Below are positions 19,643-29,094 of a stretch of DNA of 64,000 nt, piece by piece. Position 1 is the first letter of the stretch; the number at the start of each line of letters is the position of its first letter. The position numbers were made by a program, and so were the translations under genes. The stretch is from Phytomonas francai (taxonomy: Eukaryota > Euglenozoa > Kinetoplastea > Trypanosomatida > Trypanosomatidae), in contig MJCC01000001.1 in assembly GCA_001766655.1 (NCBI GenBank), forward strand, positions 1,047,961 to 1,111,960, written 5' to 3'. The notes below the pieces were generated by a model. The model made no database searches. It was not told the DNA's origin and saw nothing but the letters and a program-made list of their open reading frames with translations.

Positions 19643-21037
19643 TTAGGCCGAATTGTATATAAAAATGGACATAATAACAAGAATTGATGCTAATAAAAGC
19701 AAGCAATTAAACTGTGAATTAAATAAAATAATCGAACCGACTCCGCTGAGTAAAATAGAAGCACCAATAGAGAAGGACTTCATGATGTTGTCCGAGTAAC
19801 GCATTACCAAAGCCACGATAATACCTCCACAAGCATGGAACAAAACCAAAATAACTACAAGGTAATCGAAGCCAGTGAAATAGGATCGCAAAAAGGTCAA
19901 AACAAAAGATTGCGGCTCATCCAGATCATCAACCAAATCATTAAGCGGTTGTGAACGGCTTTCCAAGCACTCATTGATACCAAGGATGATAAAGTACAGG
20001 ATTGAAAAAGATGCAAGGTGGATGTTTCTCACAGATAAAAGACAGCGGTGAGAACGCTTCTTGAAAATCCACTCCATGTAAACACTTGAGATCGAAGAAA
20101 GGGTGCATGCAATAAAGACCGAAACTAACCCCATAACGTAGCGCTCATAGGTAGAATTGGACTCAACCCCCGCTTCATTCGCCTTAGGGGCCGCCTCCGG
20201 GTTGCGCTTCGCACTGTTTAAGGCGCCAGCCTGCCCAAGTATAACGCCAACAAAGAGAATGATGATGGCCAACCAGCGCTGGGAGTTAAGGTTCGTGCCC
20301 AAAGATATATACATCACAAGAGCGGTGAGAGGAATGCGAATTTGATAGCAAAGCTGAAAAGTCATCGGATCCAGCTTGCTAAGTGCATTCAGAATAAAAT
20401 AATTTTGAATCGCGTACCACACGGCGGGGAGCAACATCATAAAGCCTTCGAAGTTGTTCTGAAAAAGGCTCATTTCGCGCAAGTACTCTTTCAAAAAATA
20501 TTGCGAATGATTATTATTGGATGCATTCTGGAGTTTGTACACTGCCACATGGTTGTCACCCGTGTCCCCCTTCAACTGCGGTGTGAAGGCTGACTTGCCG
20601 GTGATGCTCAATTCCCCATGGCCCAACAAAGTCTCCCAGTCCAACTCCTCCATTTCCTGCGCTGGTTCCTTTAAAGGGGACTGAAGCGGGGGCGAATTCT
20701 TCACAACAACTTCACAATCATCAGCCTGGGTGGGCACTTTGAGGGTGGCCCCCTCACGCATCTTACGCCTTACATCCAAAGCGCACCAGAAAAGCGACAG
20801 CAGCAGCTTCGAGAATTCAACACAAAGTAGAAAGTGCGATGCAATGAAGGATTTTACGCTCCCCGTGGCGACACTCTTCCGCTGTTGCACATAGGTAGAA
20901 AGAAGCACAAAGCACGAGCTCTGAAAAGTTAAAAAAAGTAGCAGCAACGCATTAAACGTGAACACATACTTTTTGAGAAGCCGTTGAACGGTGAACTGGC
21001 ATGCACGCCATGCTTTCCTGAAGCGTACGCTGAGCAT
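19643..21037 (-). CDS. nucleotide-sugar transporter, SLC35A (UDP-galactose/UDP-GlcNAc transporter-like) family
   Basis: The first ATG of the frame (21035-21037) gives 464 residues; six-base upstream extension would need TTG. The protein has about ten hydrophobic segments. Family hallmarks include PAVWYAIQNYFILNALSKLD, FQLCYQIRIPLTALVMY, SVYMEWIFKK, SVRNIHLASF and the C-terminal GGIIVALVMRYSDNIMKSF, which matches the GGLxVAxVVKYADNIxKGF signature of SLC35A antiporters. These move UDP-sugars into the Golgi lumen in exchange for UMP. A hydrophilic insert of about 100 residues (roughly 98-195) separates the second and third hydrophobic blocks and is longer than usual. The gene sits between two glycosyltransferase-family genes, which suggests but does not prove a shared pathway. 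Substrate cannot be assigned from sequence. Confidence 0.85.
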   Translation of the reverse strand: MLSVRFRKAWRACQFTVQRLLKKYVFTFNALLLLFLTFQSSCFVLLSTYVQQRKSVATGSVKSFIASHFLLCVEFSKLLLSLFWCALDVRRKMREGATLKVPTQADDCEVVVKNSPPLQSPLKEPAQEMEELDWETLLGHGELSITGKSAFTPQLKGDTGDNHVAVYKLQNASNNNHSQYFLKEYLREMSLFQNNFEGFMMLLPAVWYAIQNYFILNALSKLDPMTFQLCYQIRIPLTALVMYISLGTNLNSQRWLAIIILFVGVILGQAGALNSAKRNPEAAPKANEAGVESNSTYERYVMGLVSVFIACTLSSISSVYMEWIFKKRSHRCLLSVRNIHLASFSILYFIILGINECLESRSQPLNDLVDDLDEPQSFVLTFLRSYFTGFDYLVVILVLFHACGGIIVALVMRYSDNIMKSFSIGASILLSGVGSIILFNSQFNCLLLLASILVIMSIFIYNSA

Positions 21038-21630
21038 GCGCAACTTAGCAATCCCTCTCGAATCAGTTGTAATATGCCTTGTGCTGAAATTTCCAAGATG
21101 TAGGATAAATAAACTAAATTGTTAAGTTATGAAATAGTTTTAAAAAATGCAAAAATCTCAAATGAAATTAAGGTCCTGTGACTATGTAGGGCAAAATAAA
21201 TCTAGAGCCTAATTTTAAAAGTTATAGAAACTATAGTATACGTGCAAAACTGGAGAAAAGGGATGTAGCGAACATTTCAAGAAGTCACACATGCCCAAAG
21301 GTAAGACAATAATACGTAAAACAAGGTCATGCGCCGAAGCCGCACAGCTCAACTAGATGTATCTTACAAAAGGGGAAATAAAGGCAGCAAAGGCTCTGTG
21401 ACGAAGCATATTCCTCTGCATTTTTTCGATATTCATTACATGTAAGATTTTTAATGAGGTATTCCTAGTAAAAGGGGCATCGCATGTCCACATGCGCATC
21501 CCCACTACGAAGAACGTGTGTGTCTCCAAGTCATGCGTGATAAGTAATCTCGCATGAAAAAAAAAAAGTGTATTTGAACATAATATATGCATTCAATAGT
21601 TATTTAAAAAAAGACGAAGGATTTATTTGC
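21038..21630. other. intergenic, weak ORF only
   Basis: This 593-base AT-rich spacer holds a minus-strand ATG ORF of 79 residues (21353-21592), beginning 39 bases past the stop of the upstream gene. It has no recognisable feature and is most likely 3' UTR. Confidence 0.5.
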
Positions 21631-24618
21631 TCATTCGGTCTTCTTTGTAAGTACATCCTGTAAGGTCAGCCCGGCAAAATCAAGGTACATCCTCAGCGAG
21701 CGTTGTCTCCCGAGAGAACGGCGTAGTGTAGGGTCTTTCTTCAGAAGATCTAACGCCTCTAGGGTATTCCCAGTGTGCGCGGTAAAGATATCCCGCCATC
21801 GACGCGAAGTCGCCTCCCACAACTTGCGAATGCCTTTTGGGGGCGGCTCGACGACATCGCCCGCGGTGGTGGAGCGTCCGCCGTGAGCCCCGCCCGAGCC
21901 CTCCCGCACCCACCAGTGCGCGATGGGCTCCGTTGGCGCGAAGAAATTAAATCCACTCGTCCATAACGCGGCGCTGAGGTACCAGTCGGCCTCGTCGTCG
22001 GTCAAGTAGAATAAATATGGATCGAGATAAACGCTATCTGGCGATTCCGGCATCGCCCGGATACCTTGCTCGCCCCGAGAGTCCTTCTGTGAAGATGCAT
22101 GGCCTTCATGGCTTCTCGCGAAGAGGTTCCGTGCGAGGTGGGCTGAGGAGAGCAGCAGCTCATCCTCAATAGAGTGGTTAAAGAAAGCCTCGGCGCGGGT
22201 GAAAAGAAAGTCGCCTGTAGCGACGCTTTGAAGCCAAAAAGGTGGTGCAGACGCATTACCAGCCTCCTCACTCAAAACTTTCTCTCCCGATAATATAGAA
22301 TGAAGACGGTTTATTTGAAGAGAATTGCTGTCTGTGAAGTTGATAGCATCCGGTTCTGATGACTTGTTGGCAATGCCGGACAAAAACACCGATGACGGCG
22401 TTGGCTTGGGATCAAAATACCGCATATCGTGTAAACAGTCGCTGCCGCTTCTCAGTCTTTGCTCGACAATTTCGAAGGGGAACGGAGAGGCGAAGGGGGA
22501 AGGCGTTCTGAGTACCGCTCGCGGGTGTAGTAAGTTCACCTCGTTCGCGCGCGGAGTCTCGTTGCAGAGCGAGGTGAGGTGTGCTTTGATTCGATCACTG
22601 TTTGCGACGATCCAGCAGATTGAGTAGTGACGCTGGTGGATTGCCTGCTTCTCCGCGTTAAACCAACCCGTGCAAATCCCTTCTTCAGGTGAATACCCGA
22701 AAAGTTCCGTGGTGTCGTCGTCCATAGAGGACACTATCTTTCCCTTTGTGCGTGATTGGGACGTCATCAACGGCCATGCGGCGGTCTGCTCAATTAGCGA
22801 TTTGGGGGGGTTCATGATCAAAACAAAGGTCTCGGACGCGGTGAGGCTCTGCTGGCTGTTGCGTACAAAGCAAAGCCCTCCGTTTCCTGTCAGTCCACCG
22901 GTCGTCTTCTCATCTTGCACGGCCTCGGCGCGTCTGTCTGGAGCAGAGGAAAGAACGAATTTCCTCAACAAGGCGTGTTTACCGGATATTTTCGAAGGCA
23001 TAGTAGAGCTCGTATGTTGACTGTCATGCGCTGTGTGATGCGGCCCTTGCTCGGGCTGCATTTCGGTCGCCGTTCCATTCTCCGAGGGATACCCCCCACT
23101 GCGCGGTAGGACGAGGCGAAAAGCGAGCTCGGCATCCCTCTCAATGATGCAGCTCAGCTCCTGCACGGTAAAGGGCCCCTCTGCCGAATCCGACGCCGCA
23201 GCGCAGGACCCGCCCCCCCCCGTCCCCCTCTCGCGCGCGATCTCGACGATGGCCCGCCGCATCGCCTCGAGCAGAACGCCGAAGAAGCCCTCGACCGAGG
23301 CCTCGAAAGAAGAAGAAAAAGAAGAAGAAGAAGAGGAGGAGAACGGGGCGGTCGGGCGGGTTGTCAGGACGGCGCGCTCGGGCCGCGGGAGGCGGAGGTA
23401 GATCAGCCGCAGCCGCCAGTCCCACCCCGGGGCCAACACGAGGCCGGCGCGGAGGAGCATGACGTAGGACTCGCCGCGGTAGAGGGCGAGGCCGGCGAGG
23501 CGCGCGGCGTGGGCGGCCGAGAAGGCGAGCCGGCGGCCGCCCGCCGGGGCCTCGCGGAGGGCCGCGAAGGAGACGGGCACCGCGACCCGCCGCCGGCGGA
23601 TGTTGTCCGCGGCCACGAAGCCGTAGCGCGCGGCGGCCGCCGGCGTCGTGAAGGCGTGCGGGACGCAGGCGAGGACGTGGGGCTGCGAGGCCCCGGCGTC
23701 GCGGTCGACCAGCGCGATCTCCGGGAGCGCCGCGAAGACGGCGGCCGGCCAGCGCGCGCCCGCGAAGAGCCGCTCGAGCGTGAGGGCGCAGCGCGCCTCG
23801 TAGAGCGCGGCGCCCGCCCGCGGCCTCCCCCGCCCCGCGAGCGCGAGCGCGCCCGGCGGGGCCGCGACGACGACGAGGACGCTCCCCTCGAGGCCGTAGC
23901 CCCGCCGCGCGGGGTGGGCGGGGTCCCAAAACGTCGACGACCGCGCGAGCAGCGGCGCCACGCCGTCGTTGTGCAGCCGCTGCTCGGCCGCCACGCTCGC
24001 CCGCCGAAGCTCGCCCGCCGCCGACGACGACGGGGACGTGAACGGGGCGGGGGGCGAGGAAAGGGGGGAGGGACGGCCGTAGTAGCCCTCCAAAATGGAC
24101 TCCGGCGTCGTCGCGGGGGGGGGTGCGCCGGTCGAGGGCCGCTCCGCGGCCCCCCCCACCTGCGCGGGCCCGCCCCTGTCCGGCTCGTCGTCCCGGGCGG
24201 AATGGACCCCCTGTGGGGGCGGAAGCGCGCCCGTGCGGGTAAGGTTTGTCAATCTCGCAAAGACACACAAAAAGTAGAGTAGCTTCTCGAGCGAAGCGTC
24301 CTCTGAGAGTAGGACTCTCTCAATCATTCTTTTTCGCAGGCCACCCCCAATTTTTGGGTTTGAAAGGAAAGGAAGAGATTCGATCGCGGAATTCCCCTCG
24401 GGTACTGGAGAAGGCCCCGGCGTAGCCTCATGATCAAGGCTGAAAATTTTCATCGCATTCGGAACGAAAAAGGGTTTAAAATCAAACCCAATACATACAA
24501 CCAAGCATAAAAAAAAAAGAATAACAAATACGACAAATGTGTAAAAACATGCTTTTCGGGTTGATAAAGACCGCCGTGCAGACTTGCATTTCATTTCACT
24601 TCCAATAGAGTACGGCAT
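21631..24618 (-). CDS. GlcNAc-transferase-like paralogue lacking the DSH motif (probable pseudoenzyme)
   Basis: The ATG at 24616-24618 gives 995 residues (MPYSIGSEMKCKSARR). A single membrane segment (about 24-44, FYTFVVFVILFFLCLVVCIG) predicts type II topology. Landmarks align with the paralogue at 16781-19351: ADNIRRRRV for HDNIRIRE, LYRGESYVMLLRAGL for LYRGESLVMVLDSHN, FLFTRAEAFFN for FMFGSDLMMRE, DEADWYLSAALWTSGFNFF for GEEVLYSVRLWTHGFNIY, and YLDFAGL for YDYAGL. The motif D-S-H is replaced by R390-A391-G392, so the presumed metal/sugar-nucleotide site is lost. The region about 23150-24280 is extremely GC-rich, with Ser-rich and Ala/Pro-rich inserts. A chaperone, scaffold or acceptor-binding role is conceivable; that is inference. 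Confidence 0.75.
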   Translation of the reverse strand: MPYSIGSEMKCKSARRSLSTRKACFYTFVVFVILFFLCLVVCIGFDFKPFFVPNAMKIFSLDHEATPGPSPVPEGNSAIESLPFLSNPKIGGGLRKRMIERVLLSEDASLEKLLYFLCVFARLTNLTRTGALPPPQGVHSARDDEPDRGGPAQVGGAAERPSTGAPPPATTPESILEGYYGRPSPLSSPPAPFTSPSSSAAGELRRASVAAEQRLHNDGVAPLLARSSTFWDPAHPARRGYGLEGSVLVVVAAPPGALALAGRGRPRAGAALYEARCALTLERLFAGARWPAAVFAALPEIALVDRDAGASQPHVLACVPHAFTTPAAAARYGFVAADNIRRRRVAVPVSFAALREAPAGGRRLAFSAAHAARLAGLALYRGESYVMLLRAGLVLAPGWDWRLRLIYLRLPRPERAVLTTRPTAPFSSSSSSSFSSSFEASVEGFFGVLLEAMRRAIVEIARERGTGGGGSCAAASDSAEGPFTVQELSCIIERDAELAFRLVLPRSGGYPSENGTATEMQPEQGPHHTAHDSQHTSSTMPSKISGKHALLRKFVLSSAPDRRAEAVQDEKTTGGLTGNGGLCFVRNSQQSLTASETFVLIMNPPKSLIEQTAAWPLMTSQSRTKGKIVSSMDDDTTELFGYSPEEGICTGWFNAEKQAIHQRHYSICWIVANSDRIKAHLTSLCNETPRANEVNLLHPRAVLRTPSPFASPFPFEIVEQRLRSGSDCLHDMRYFDPKPTPSSVFLSGIANKSSEPDAINFTDSNSLQINRLHSILSGEKVLSEEAGNASAPPFWLQSVATGDFLFTRAEAFFNHSIEDELLLSSAHLARNLFARSHEGHASSQKDSRGEQGIRAMPESPDSVYLDPYLFYLTDDEADWYLSAALWTSGFNFFAPTEPIAHWWVREGSGGAHGGRSTTAGDVVEPPPKGIRKLWEATSRRWRDIFTAHTGNTLEALDLLKKDPTLRRSLGRQRSLRMYLDFAGLTLQDVLTKKTE

Positions 24619-24999
24619 GTAGGCGTACCTGTTACCTGTAAAAAATATACCAAAACTAAAGATCACTTTTTTCCTGAATATGCCAAAATTAGATAGTCAA
24701 CCATTCACAGTTTAACATGCAATAGAAGAAAAAAATATATAAACTAACCGTATTACCTTAAAATGATAATGAAAAGAACTCTATTCCAAAAAAAAATACC
24801 TTGAAAGTTAAAGAAAAAGAACTTCAGCTCCTTCTATTCGAAAATAAAATAGAGAATTCCAGGTGTGATGTGCAAAAATATATAACATTTAAAAAGGGAA
24901 TGGGCTATTTAAAAAAAAAAACATAATACAATGATTCGATGATATTATCCGTATGTAATAGTATTGCAGACAAAAGGCCCCAATGCGGCCTGTCACGAT
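24619..24999. other. intergenic, AT-rich
   Basis: This 381-base spacer holds the glycosyltransferase-paralogue leader and the 3' flank of the NTPase gene. No ORF is supported. Confidence 0.6.
24636..24656 (-). promoter_or_regulatory. predicted trans-splice acceptor of the glycosyltransferase paralogue
   Basis: The sense sequence TATATTTTTTACAG ends with the G at 24636. It would give a 17-base 5' UTR before the ATG at 24618. Confidence 0.55.
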
Positions 25000-25677
25000 T
25001 TAGGGTATGTTTATTCTTCTCCCTCCCTCCCCTCCCATCCAGTACTTCGCATCGGAGATAAAAGGTGCTAAGGCAAAAATCAGCCCATGACTATACGCCG
25101 TCGCGCGATCGAGCACGCCGGCCGTCAAAACACCCATCGCACCAAGCCCTGATCGCACGTCTGTTTCCCCTGTTAGTTCATCCATCACCTCCGCAAGCTC
25201 CTTTCCCTCCTTCAGGATCGGCTCCATCAGCGCCGCGCGCATCTCAAACCGGGCGGAGGAGCCCAGCCCAATGCGGCCGCTTTGTCGCTCCACCACGGCC
25301 ATCCAACCGCACTCAAAATACCGCACTTCGCTCTCGACGCCTTCGCCCTTATTTCCGTTATCTTCGCCGTCAAGAACGATGCGCTCGATGCCACCCTCAA
25401 GGCCAACGCCATAGTCAGCGTGGGGAACGCGCCGGAGGGCCTCGCGGGAGCGATGAAGAGCGCCACGTTGGGTCTCGGCGGCGCTCATCGGCTGTGCGCT
25501 GACGCTCGAGGGCACCTCACAGGCGACGACGACGTGTCTTTGATTGGGGAAACAGCGGCGAACGACCTCGTCCACACATGCCACCTTCGCGCGATTGGTT
25601 GTCCCTACCGCCCAAACCACCATCCCCTCTTCCTTGGAAATTGCGCTAGACACTTCTGTGCAAGGTATGGATTCCAT
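25000..25677 (-). CDS. non-canonical purine NTP phosphatase (inosine/xanthosine triphosphatase, YjjX family)
   Basis: The frame encodes 225 residues from an ATG at 25675-25677. It shows the ordered motifs of the NTPase_I-T family (PF01931): VGTTNRAKVACVDEVVRR near the start, PSSVSAQPMSAAETQRGALH, ADYGVGLEGGIERI, GWMAVVERQSGRIGLGSSARF, GKELAEVMDELTGE, and GAMGVLTAGVLDRATAY. Enzymes of this family hydrolyse ITP/XTP to monophosphates, cleaning the nucleotide pool; cytosolic location is expected. Length is slightly above the 170-180 residues of bacterial members because of an N-terminal extension and a Gly/Glu-rich loop. The call is firm at family level. Confidence 0.88.
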   Translation of the reverse strand: MESIPCTEVSSAISKEEGMVVWAVGTTNRAKVACVDEVVRRCFPNQRHVVVACEVPSSVSAQPMSAAETQRGALHRSREALRRVPHADYGVGLEGGIERIVLDGEDNGNKGEGVESEVRYFECGWMAVVERQSGRIGLGSSARFEMRAALMEPILKEGKELAEVMDELTGETDVRSGLGAMGVLTAGVLDRATAYSHGLIFALAPFISDAKYWMGGEGGRRINIP

Positions 25678-26515
25678 TAATCCTATTGGGTATATTTTTT
25701 ATGCTGGATTGTTATCTTTGCCTTTTCATTTCTTCAAAATAGAAGCAAGAAGAAAAAGTAAGGGAAGGTCAACAGGGTATAAAGAGCTACCCTATGGGGA
25801 TAAAGAGGCTATCCTAATTGTCTTCAGGATTTCATTTTTTCCAAAAAAAAAAAAAACGGTCCAAAGATATTTAGAAAAGAATCGCATTGAAATTCACAAC
25901 ACAGCAACTACCTATCCGTCCATATACAGATAGATAGATAGATAGATATATACTCTAAAGATAGTAAAAATGCATTATAGGTTCCGATTCATCAGAAAAC
26001 TCACAATTTTAAATAGCCTTTAGCGTCTTAATCCACTAATCGAATCGTAACCAAGACGAGTCCCACTTCTAGTTTCACCATAAGTATAATCAAAAAAAGG
26101 TAATTTAGATTGAATGAGGAACACTAGACTACATTCCATCCTCTTGCTCATGAACATGAAAAACAGGATGTAAACACATTTGAGTGCTTATGTTAAGGTA
26201 AATATCATACTCAGACGCAGCTGTATGGGTAACCCTAAACTTTATACAAAAGGGAGACTAAGCGTATCAGGCACTATGTTGGTAAAAAAAAAAAGGGAAA
26301 AAGATGAAATACATGTCTTTCTTCCTGTTGCCAACACTTTTTCATTTCATAGGCTTTCGCTTGCACTATTTATTTCCCGTCAACATTTCTGTAAACTGAT
26401 ATGAAAGTAGAGAAAACGCATTCTTTTTTTTTTTTAAGGGGGGAGGAGAAGGAAGGGGAAAAGGGAATTTGCTCTTGTTTGCGCACTCGATTTAGGTGCC
26501 TATAAACGATCATCC
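25678..26515. other. intergenic with GATA repeat
   Basis: This 838-base AT-rich spacer lies between RAB6 and the NTPase gene. It has a (GATA)n tract at about 25928-25950. Open frames on the plus strand here overlap the NTPase gene or lack protein-like composition. Confidence 0.55.
25928..25950. repeat. (GATA)n microsatellite
   Basis: About five tandem copies of a 4-base unit, grading into TA. It lies about 250 bases before the NTPase ATG. Confidence 0.85.
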
Positions 26516-27307
26516 TCAACAGCACCCGCCCCTAGAATTTCCACCCCCGCTGCTCCCGTCGGCGTCGCTCCTCGCCAACCTCTCCCCTGCCGTGCGCATT
26601 GTGGACGGGGTGACCAAAAACGCATTCGGCGGCATTCCGAAAGTGCCCCCTCCCGCACTCCCCCCTGCCGTCGCCTCAGCCGCGGCCCCTGCCTCGCTGA
26701 CGCCATCCCCGCTCATCCCCCCGAACGACGCGATATCGCCGGAGACCGGTCCCGGCAGGGCCTGCGCGACGCTGCGGAAGAGCCCGCGGACGTTCGTGCC
26801 GGTCTTCGCGCTGACCTCCATGAACCGCGCGCCCCTCTCCCCCGCCTCGCGCGCGGCCTCGTCGCCGCTCACCTCGCGCGCGCCGGCGTCGGCGAGGTCG
26901 ATCTTGTTTCCGACGAGGAAGACGACGACCTCGGGGCCGCGGCCGGCCCGGACGTCGTCGACCCAGGTCAGCCCCGCCAGGAAGGAGGGCCGGCTCGTCA
27001 CGTCGTAGACGACGACCGCCGCCGCGCTGTTCCGGATGTAGCCCGGGACGAGGGCGCGGAAGCGCTCCTGCCCCGCCGTGTCCCAGATGTGCAGCCGCAC
27101 CACGTGCCCCTCCAGCCCCACCGCCTTCGAGAAGAAGTCGACCCCGATCGTGGACTGGTAGCTCGCGTCGAAGGCGTCGTAGATGAAGCGCGCGATCAGG
27201 CTCGTCTTGCCCACCGACTGGTGGCCGAGCAACACGAGTTTGTGCTTCACCACGGGAAGCCCGGCCCCGGCCCCGTCTGACGCGGGAACGGAGGAAGACA
27301 CTAACAT
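26516..27307 (-). CDS. RAB6: Rab GTPase, RAB6-like
   Basis: The frame encodes 263 residues from an ATG at 27305-27307. The G-domain motifs are complete: GHQSVGKT (28-35), switch [10 protein letters not shown] with T53, WDTAGQERF (75-83), NKID (134-137) and SAK (166-168). The run [20 protein letters not shown] and the segment [19 protein letters not shown] closely follow RAB6, the Golgi Rab that controls retrograde Golgi traffic. The C terminus ends in GGCC, a double-geranylgeranylation signal. A Gly/Ser/Ala-rich hypervariable region makes the protein longer than the usual ~208 residues. The sense strand has 18 consecutive C two bases before the ATG with no AG in between, so any splice acceptor must be upstream of the tract. 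Confidence 0.92.
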   Translation of the reverse strand: MLVSSSVPASDGAGAGLPVVKHKLVLLGHQSVGKTSLIARFIYDAFDASYQSTIGVDFFSKAVGLEGHVVRLHIWDTAGQERFRALVPGYIRNSAAAVVVYDVTSRPSFLAGLTWVDDVRAGRGPEVVVFLVGNKIDLADAGAREVSGDEAAREAGERGARFMEVSAKTGTNVRGLFRSVAQALPGPVSGDIASFGGMSGDGVSEAGAAAEATAGGSAGGGTFGMPPNAFLVTPSTMRTAGERLARSDADGSSGGGNSRGGCC

Positions 27308-28127
27308 AAGGGGGGGGGGGGGGGGGCTTGGCTTGGGTTGGGTTGGGTTGAACCTCAGGTCTTTGCTAAGTGTAACACTGTGTACGTGTATAGGGGCGTA
27401 TGAGGAAAATAAGGGAGTGAGGGAGGCATTTGAGATGGGACGGGCCCCATGGGGGTAAGAGTATAGTGGGGACCCACCATATGGAAAATATCACGGCAAA
27501 GACACGATAAAGGTATGAGTTGTTGTTGTTTTTAAGTTCGCCTCGCAACGGTTGTTGGTGTTGGTAGAGTAGTTCTCCTTTATCGGAGGCATGATTTTAG
27601 GGTGCACGTCGCATTACCCTTTTCTTTCTACCAAGATTCCGCGAGAGGAAGTGAAATCCACTGATAATGTTTAAACTTAGCCAAAAAATACTAACCCCCT
27701 CTTTCCCCTAATTCCTCCCCCGAAGCAATACAATATCAATAAATTGGTATAACAACAACAACAAAAGCGGTTGAAATAGACACCCTTTCGCAAGCCTATC
27801 AACTCACACAACACTTCTGGTGATGCTTCGCTTCGCAATGCCCTTGGAGGCCCTCAAGCTTGTGAGTCGACGAAAGCCTTTTCCCTAAGATTGCTCACCA
27901 GGTATGTACATTTTAGTTACTTTTACTACAAGTACACACTCGGCGAAAGGGAATGACCAGGGTTATTAGTAAACCTGTGCAACTTCAAAGAATACCGTTC
28001 GCGTATCCGAAGCGACCTATACGAAAAATAATAAAGAAGATCCTTTGTCAAGTGCATCATTTCTTTTTCACTTTCTCTGAAAGGTATTTCATCACTCAAA
28101 CCTTCTTTTTTTTAAGCACCCTCAGCA
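27308..28127. other. intergenic, no supported gene
   Basis: This 820-base spacer holds the C18 leader tract of RAB6, three TTGGG units just beyond it (about 27335-27350) and AT-rich DNA. No protein or RNA gene is supported. Confidence 0.6.
27310..27327 (-). promoter_or_regulatory. C18 run in the RAB6 5' leader
   Basis: The plus strand shows 18 G, so the RAB6 sense strand has 18 C followed by TT and the ATG. With no AG between tract and ATG, the run must be in the mature 5' UTR if 27307 is the start, and the next Met in frame is inside the G domain. Confidence 0.6.
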
Positions 28128-28505
28128 TTACCGTTTTCCCCTTTTTCCCTTCTTACCGCTTTTAGCGTTTTTAGTACTAGCATTGTTTTGCGGCGCGCTC
28201 ACGGTGGGTGGCGGCGGTAAAGAAGGGACTTCCACCTCTGGATGACTCGTCTTCACGGGTACGGAGTCTGCCGTGCAAAAGCTAACGAAATCCTGCACAA
28301 GACTCTCCACCAGCTTGAGCTGACCCTGATGGCTGATGGAGGTCGTGTAAGTCGTTCGTCCGTCTGTGCATTTGATAACGAAGGTCTTCGTATGGCTATG
28401 TGGTCGAAGACGGAGCATTAGACGAGTCCGCTTCACTCCACCCCGATCGCGGCGCTCGTGGAGGGTCCTAGACGCCTTGATAAACTCATTCAGCTCCAAC
28501 TTCAT
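28128..28505 (-). CDS. SRP Alu-domain protein, SRP9/SRP21-like
   Basis: The frame encodes 125 residues from an ATG at 28503-28505. Residues 5-75 fit the SRP9 fold: an EFIKASRTLH helix, KRTRLMLRLRPHS strand, TFVIKCTDGRTTYTTSI strands and a helix QLKLVESLVQDFVSF, parallel to the EEFxxAAxxLY, KxRxxLKYRHxxG, LxxKVTDDxxCLxYKT and KKIEKF pattern of SRP9. A Pro/Ser linker leads to a basic tail (KSGKKGKRGKR). SRP9 pairs with SRP14 on the Alu end of SRP RNA and slows translation elongation. The published trypanosomatid SRP was reported to lack SRP9/14, so this gene is notable. SRP14 shares the fold and is the main alternative. Confidence 0.6.
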   Translation of the reverse strand: MKLELNEFIKASRTLHERRDRGGVKRTRLMLRLRPHSHTKTFVIKCTDGRTTYTTSISHQGQLKLVESLVQDFVSFCTADSVPVKTSHPEVEVPSLPPPPTVSAPQNNASTKNAKSGKKGKRGKR

Positions 28506-29094
28506 ACCCCTTTGTTTATTATTATTAAGGTGCAGTTATTCTTTTTTTTTCCCTTACTTCTGTAAAATGAAGAGCGGAAGAAGAAAGAAATCTATAAGTT
28601 AAAGACACTAAAATACCTTAGAAATATAAAAAGGCGAAATGGCAAAACAGATTGGTAATATCTGTGCTCGATAGCCCCCATGAAAAGTGGTGTCATAGCT
28701 TGTATTGCAAAAAAAAAAAAAGAAGCATCCTTACATGTCTAAAGCCAGTGGCTTCAGGCCTTTTTTAAAGAAGAATTTCAGCACACATACACAATTTACA
28801 CACGCAACACTCGTTTTGGATTTTGCAAATGTGTTAATTATTTTACATGCCTAAATCTCATCAAAAAACAAAAGGTGATTCAGAAAGAGCAAAAAACAAC
28901 ATGGGTTTACATGAAATCTACTCTAGTCAGAATAAAGAAAATAAAAACACGCGTATTCTTCACATTTGGCGACGATATACTCAAAAGAGGAATCTAAGTT
29001 GTTTTTCCGCTTTCAGAGTGTGTGCATGTGAATGTGATAAAATTAAATTATAAAACAGGGAAGTGAGGAAGGAACTAATATTTTCAGCCCCATT
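28506..29094. other. intergenic, AT-rich
   Basis: This 589-base AT-rich spacer has no supported ORF. A sense-strand TTTACAG near 28558-28565 could serve as the SRP9-like gene's acceptor. Confidence 0.5.

Noticed and set aside
21353..21592. 79-residue minus-strand ATG ORF past the transferase-paralogue stop
   Set aside because: No family resemblance, spacer-like composition, within 40 bases of an upstream stop.
27330..27350. Three TTGGG units resembling telomeric repeats
   Set aside because: Too few units, not the TTAGGG of kinetoplastid telomeres, and part of a G-rich leader region.
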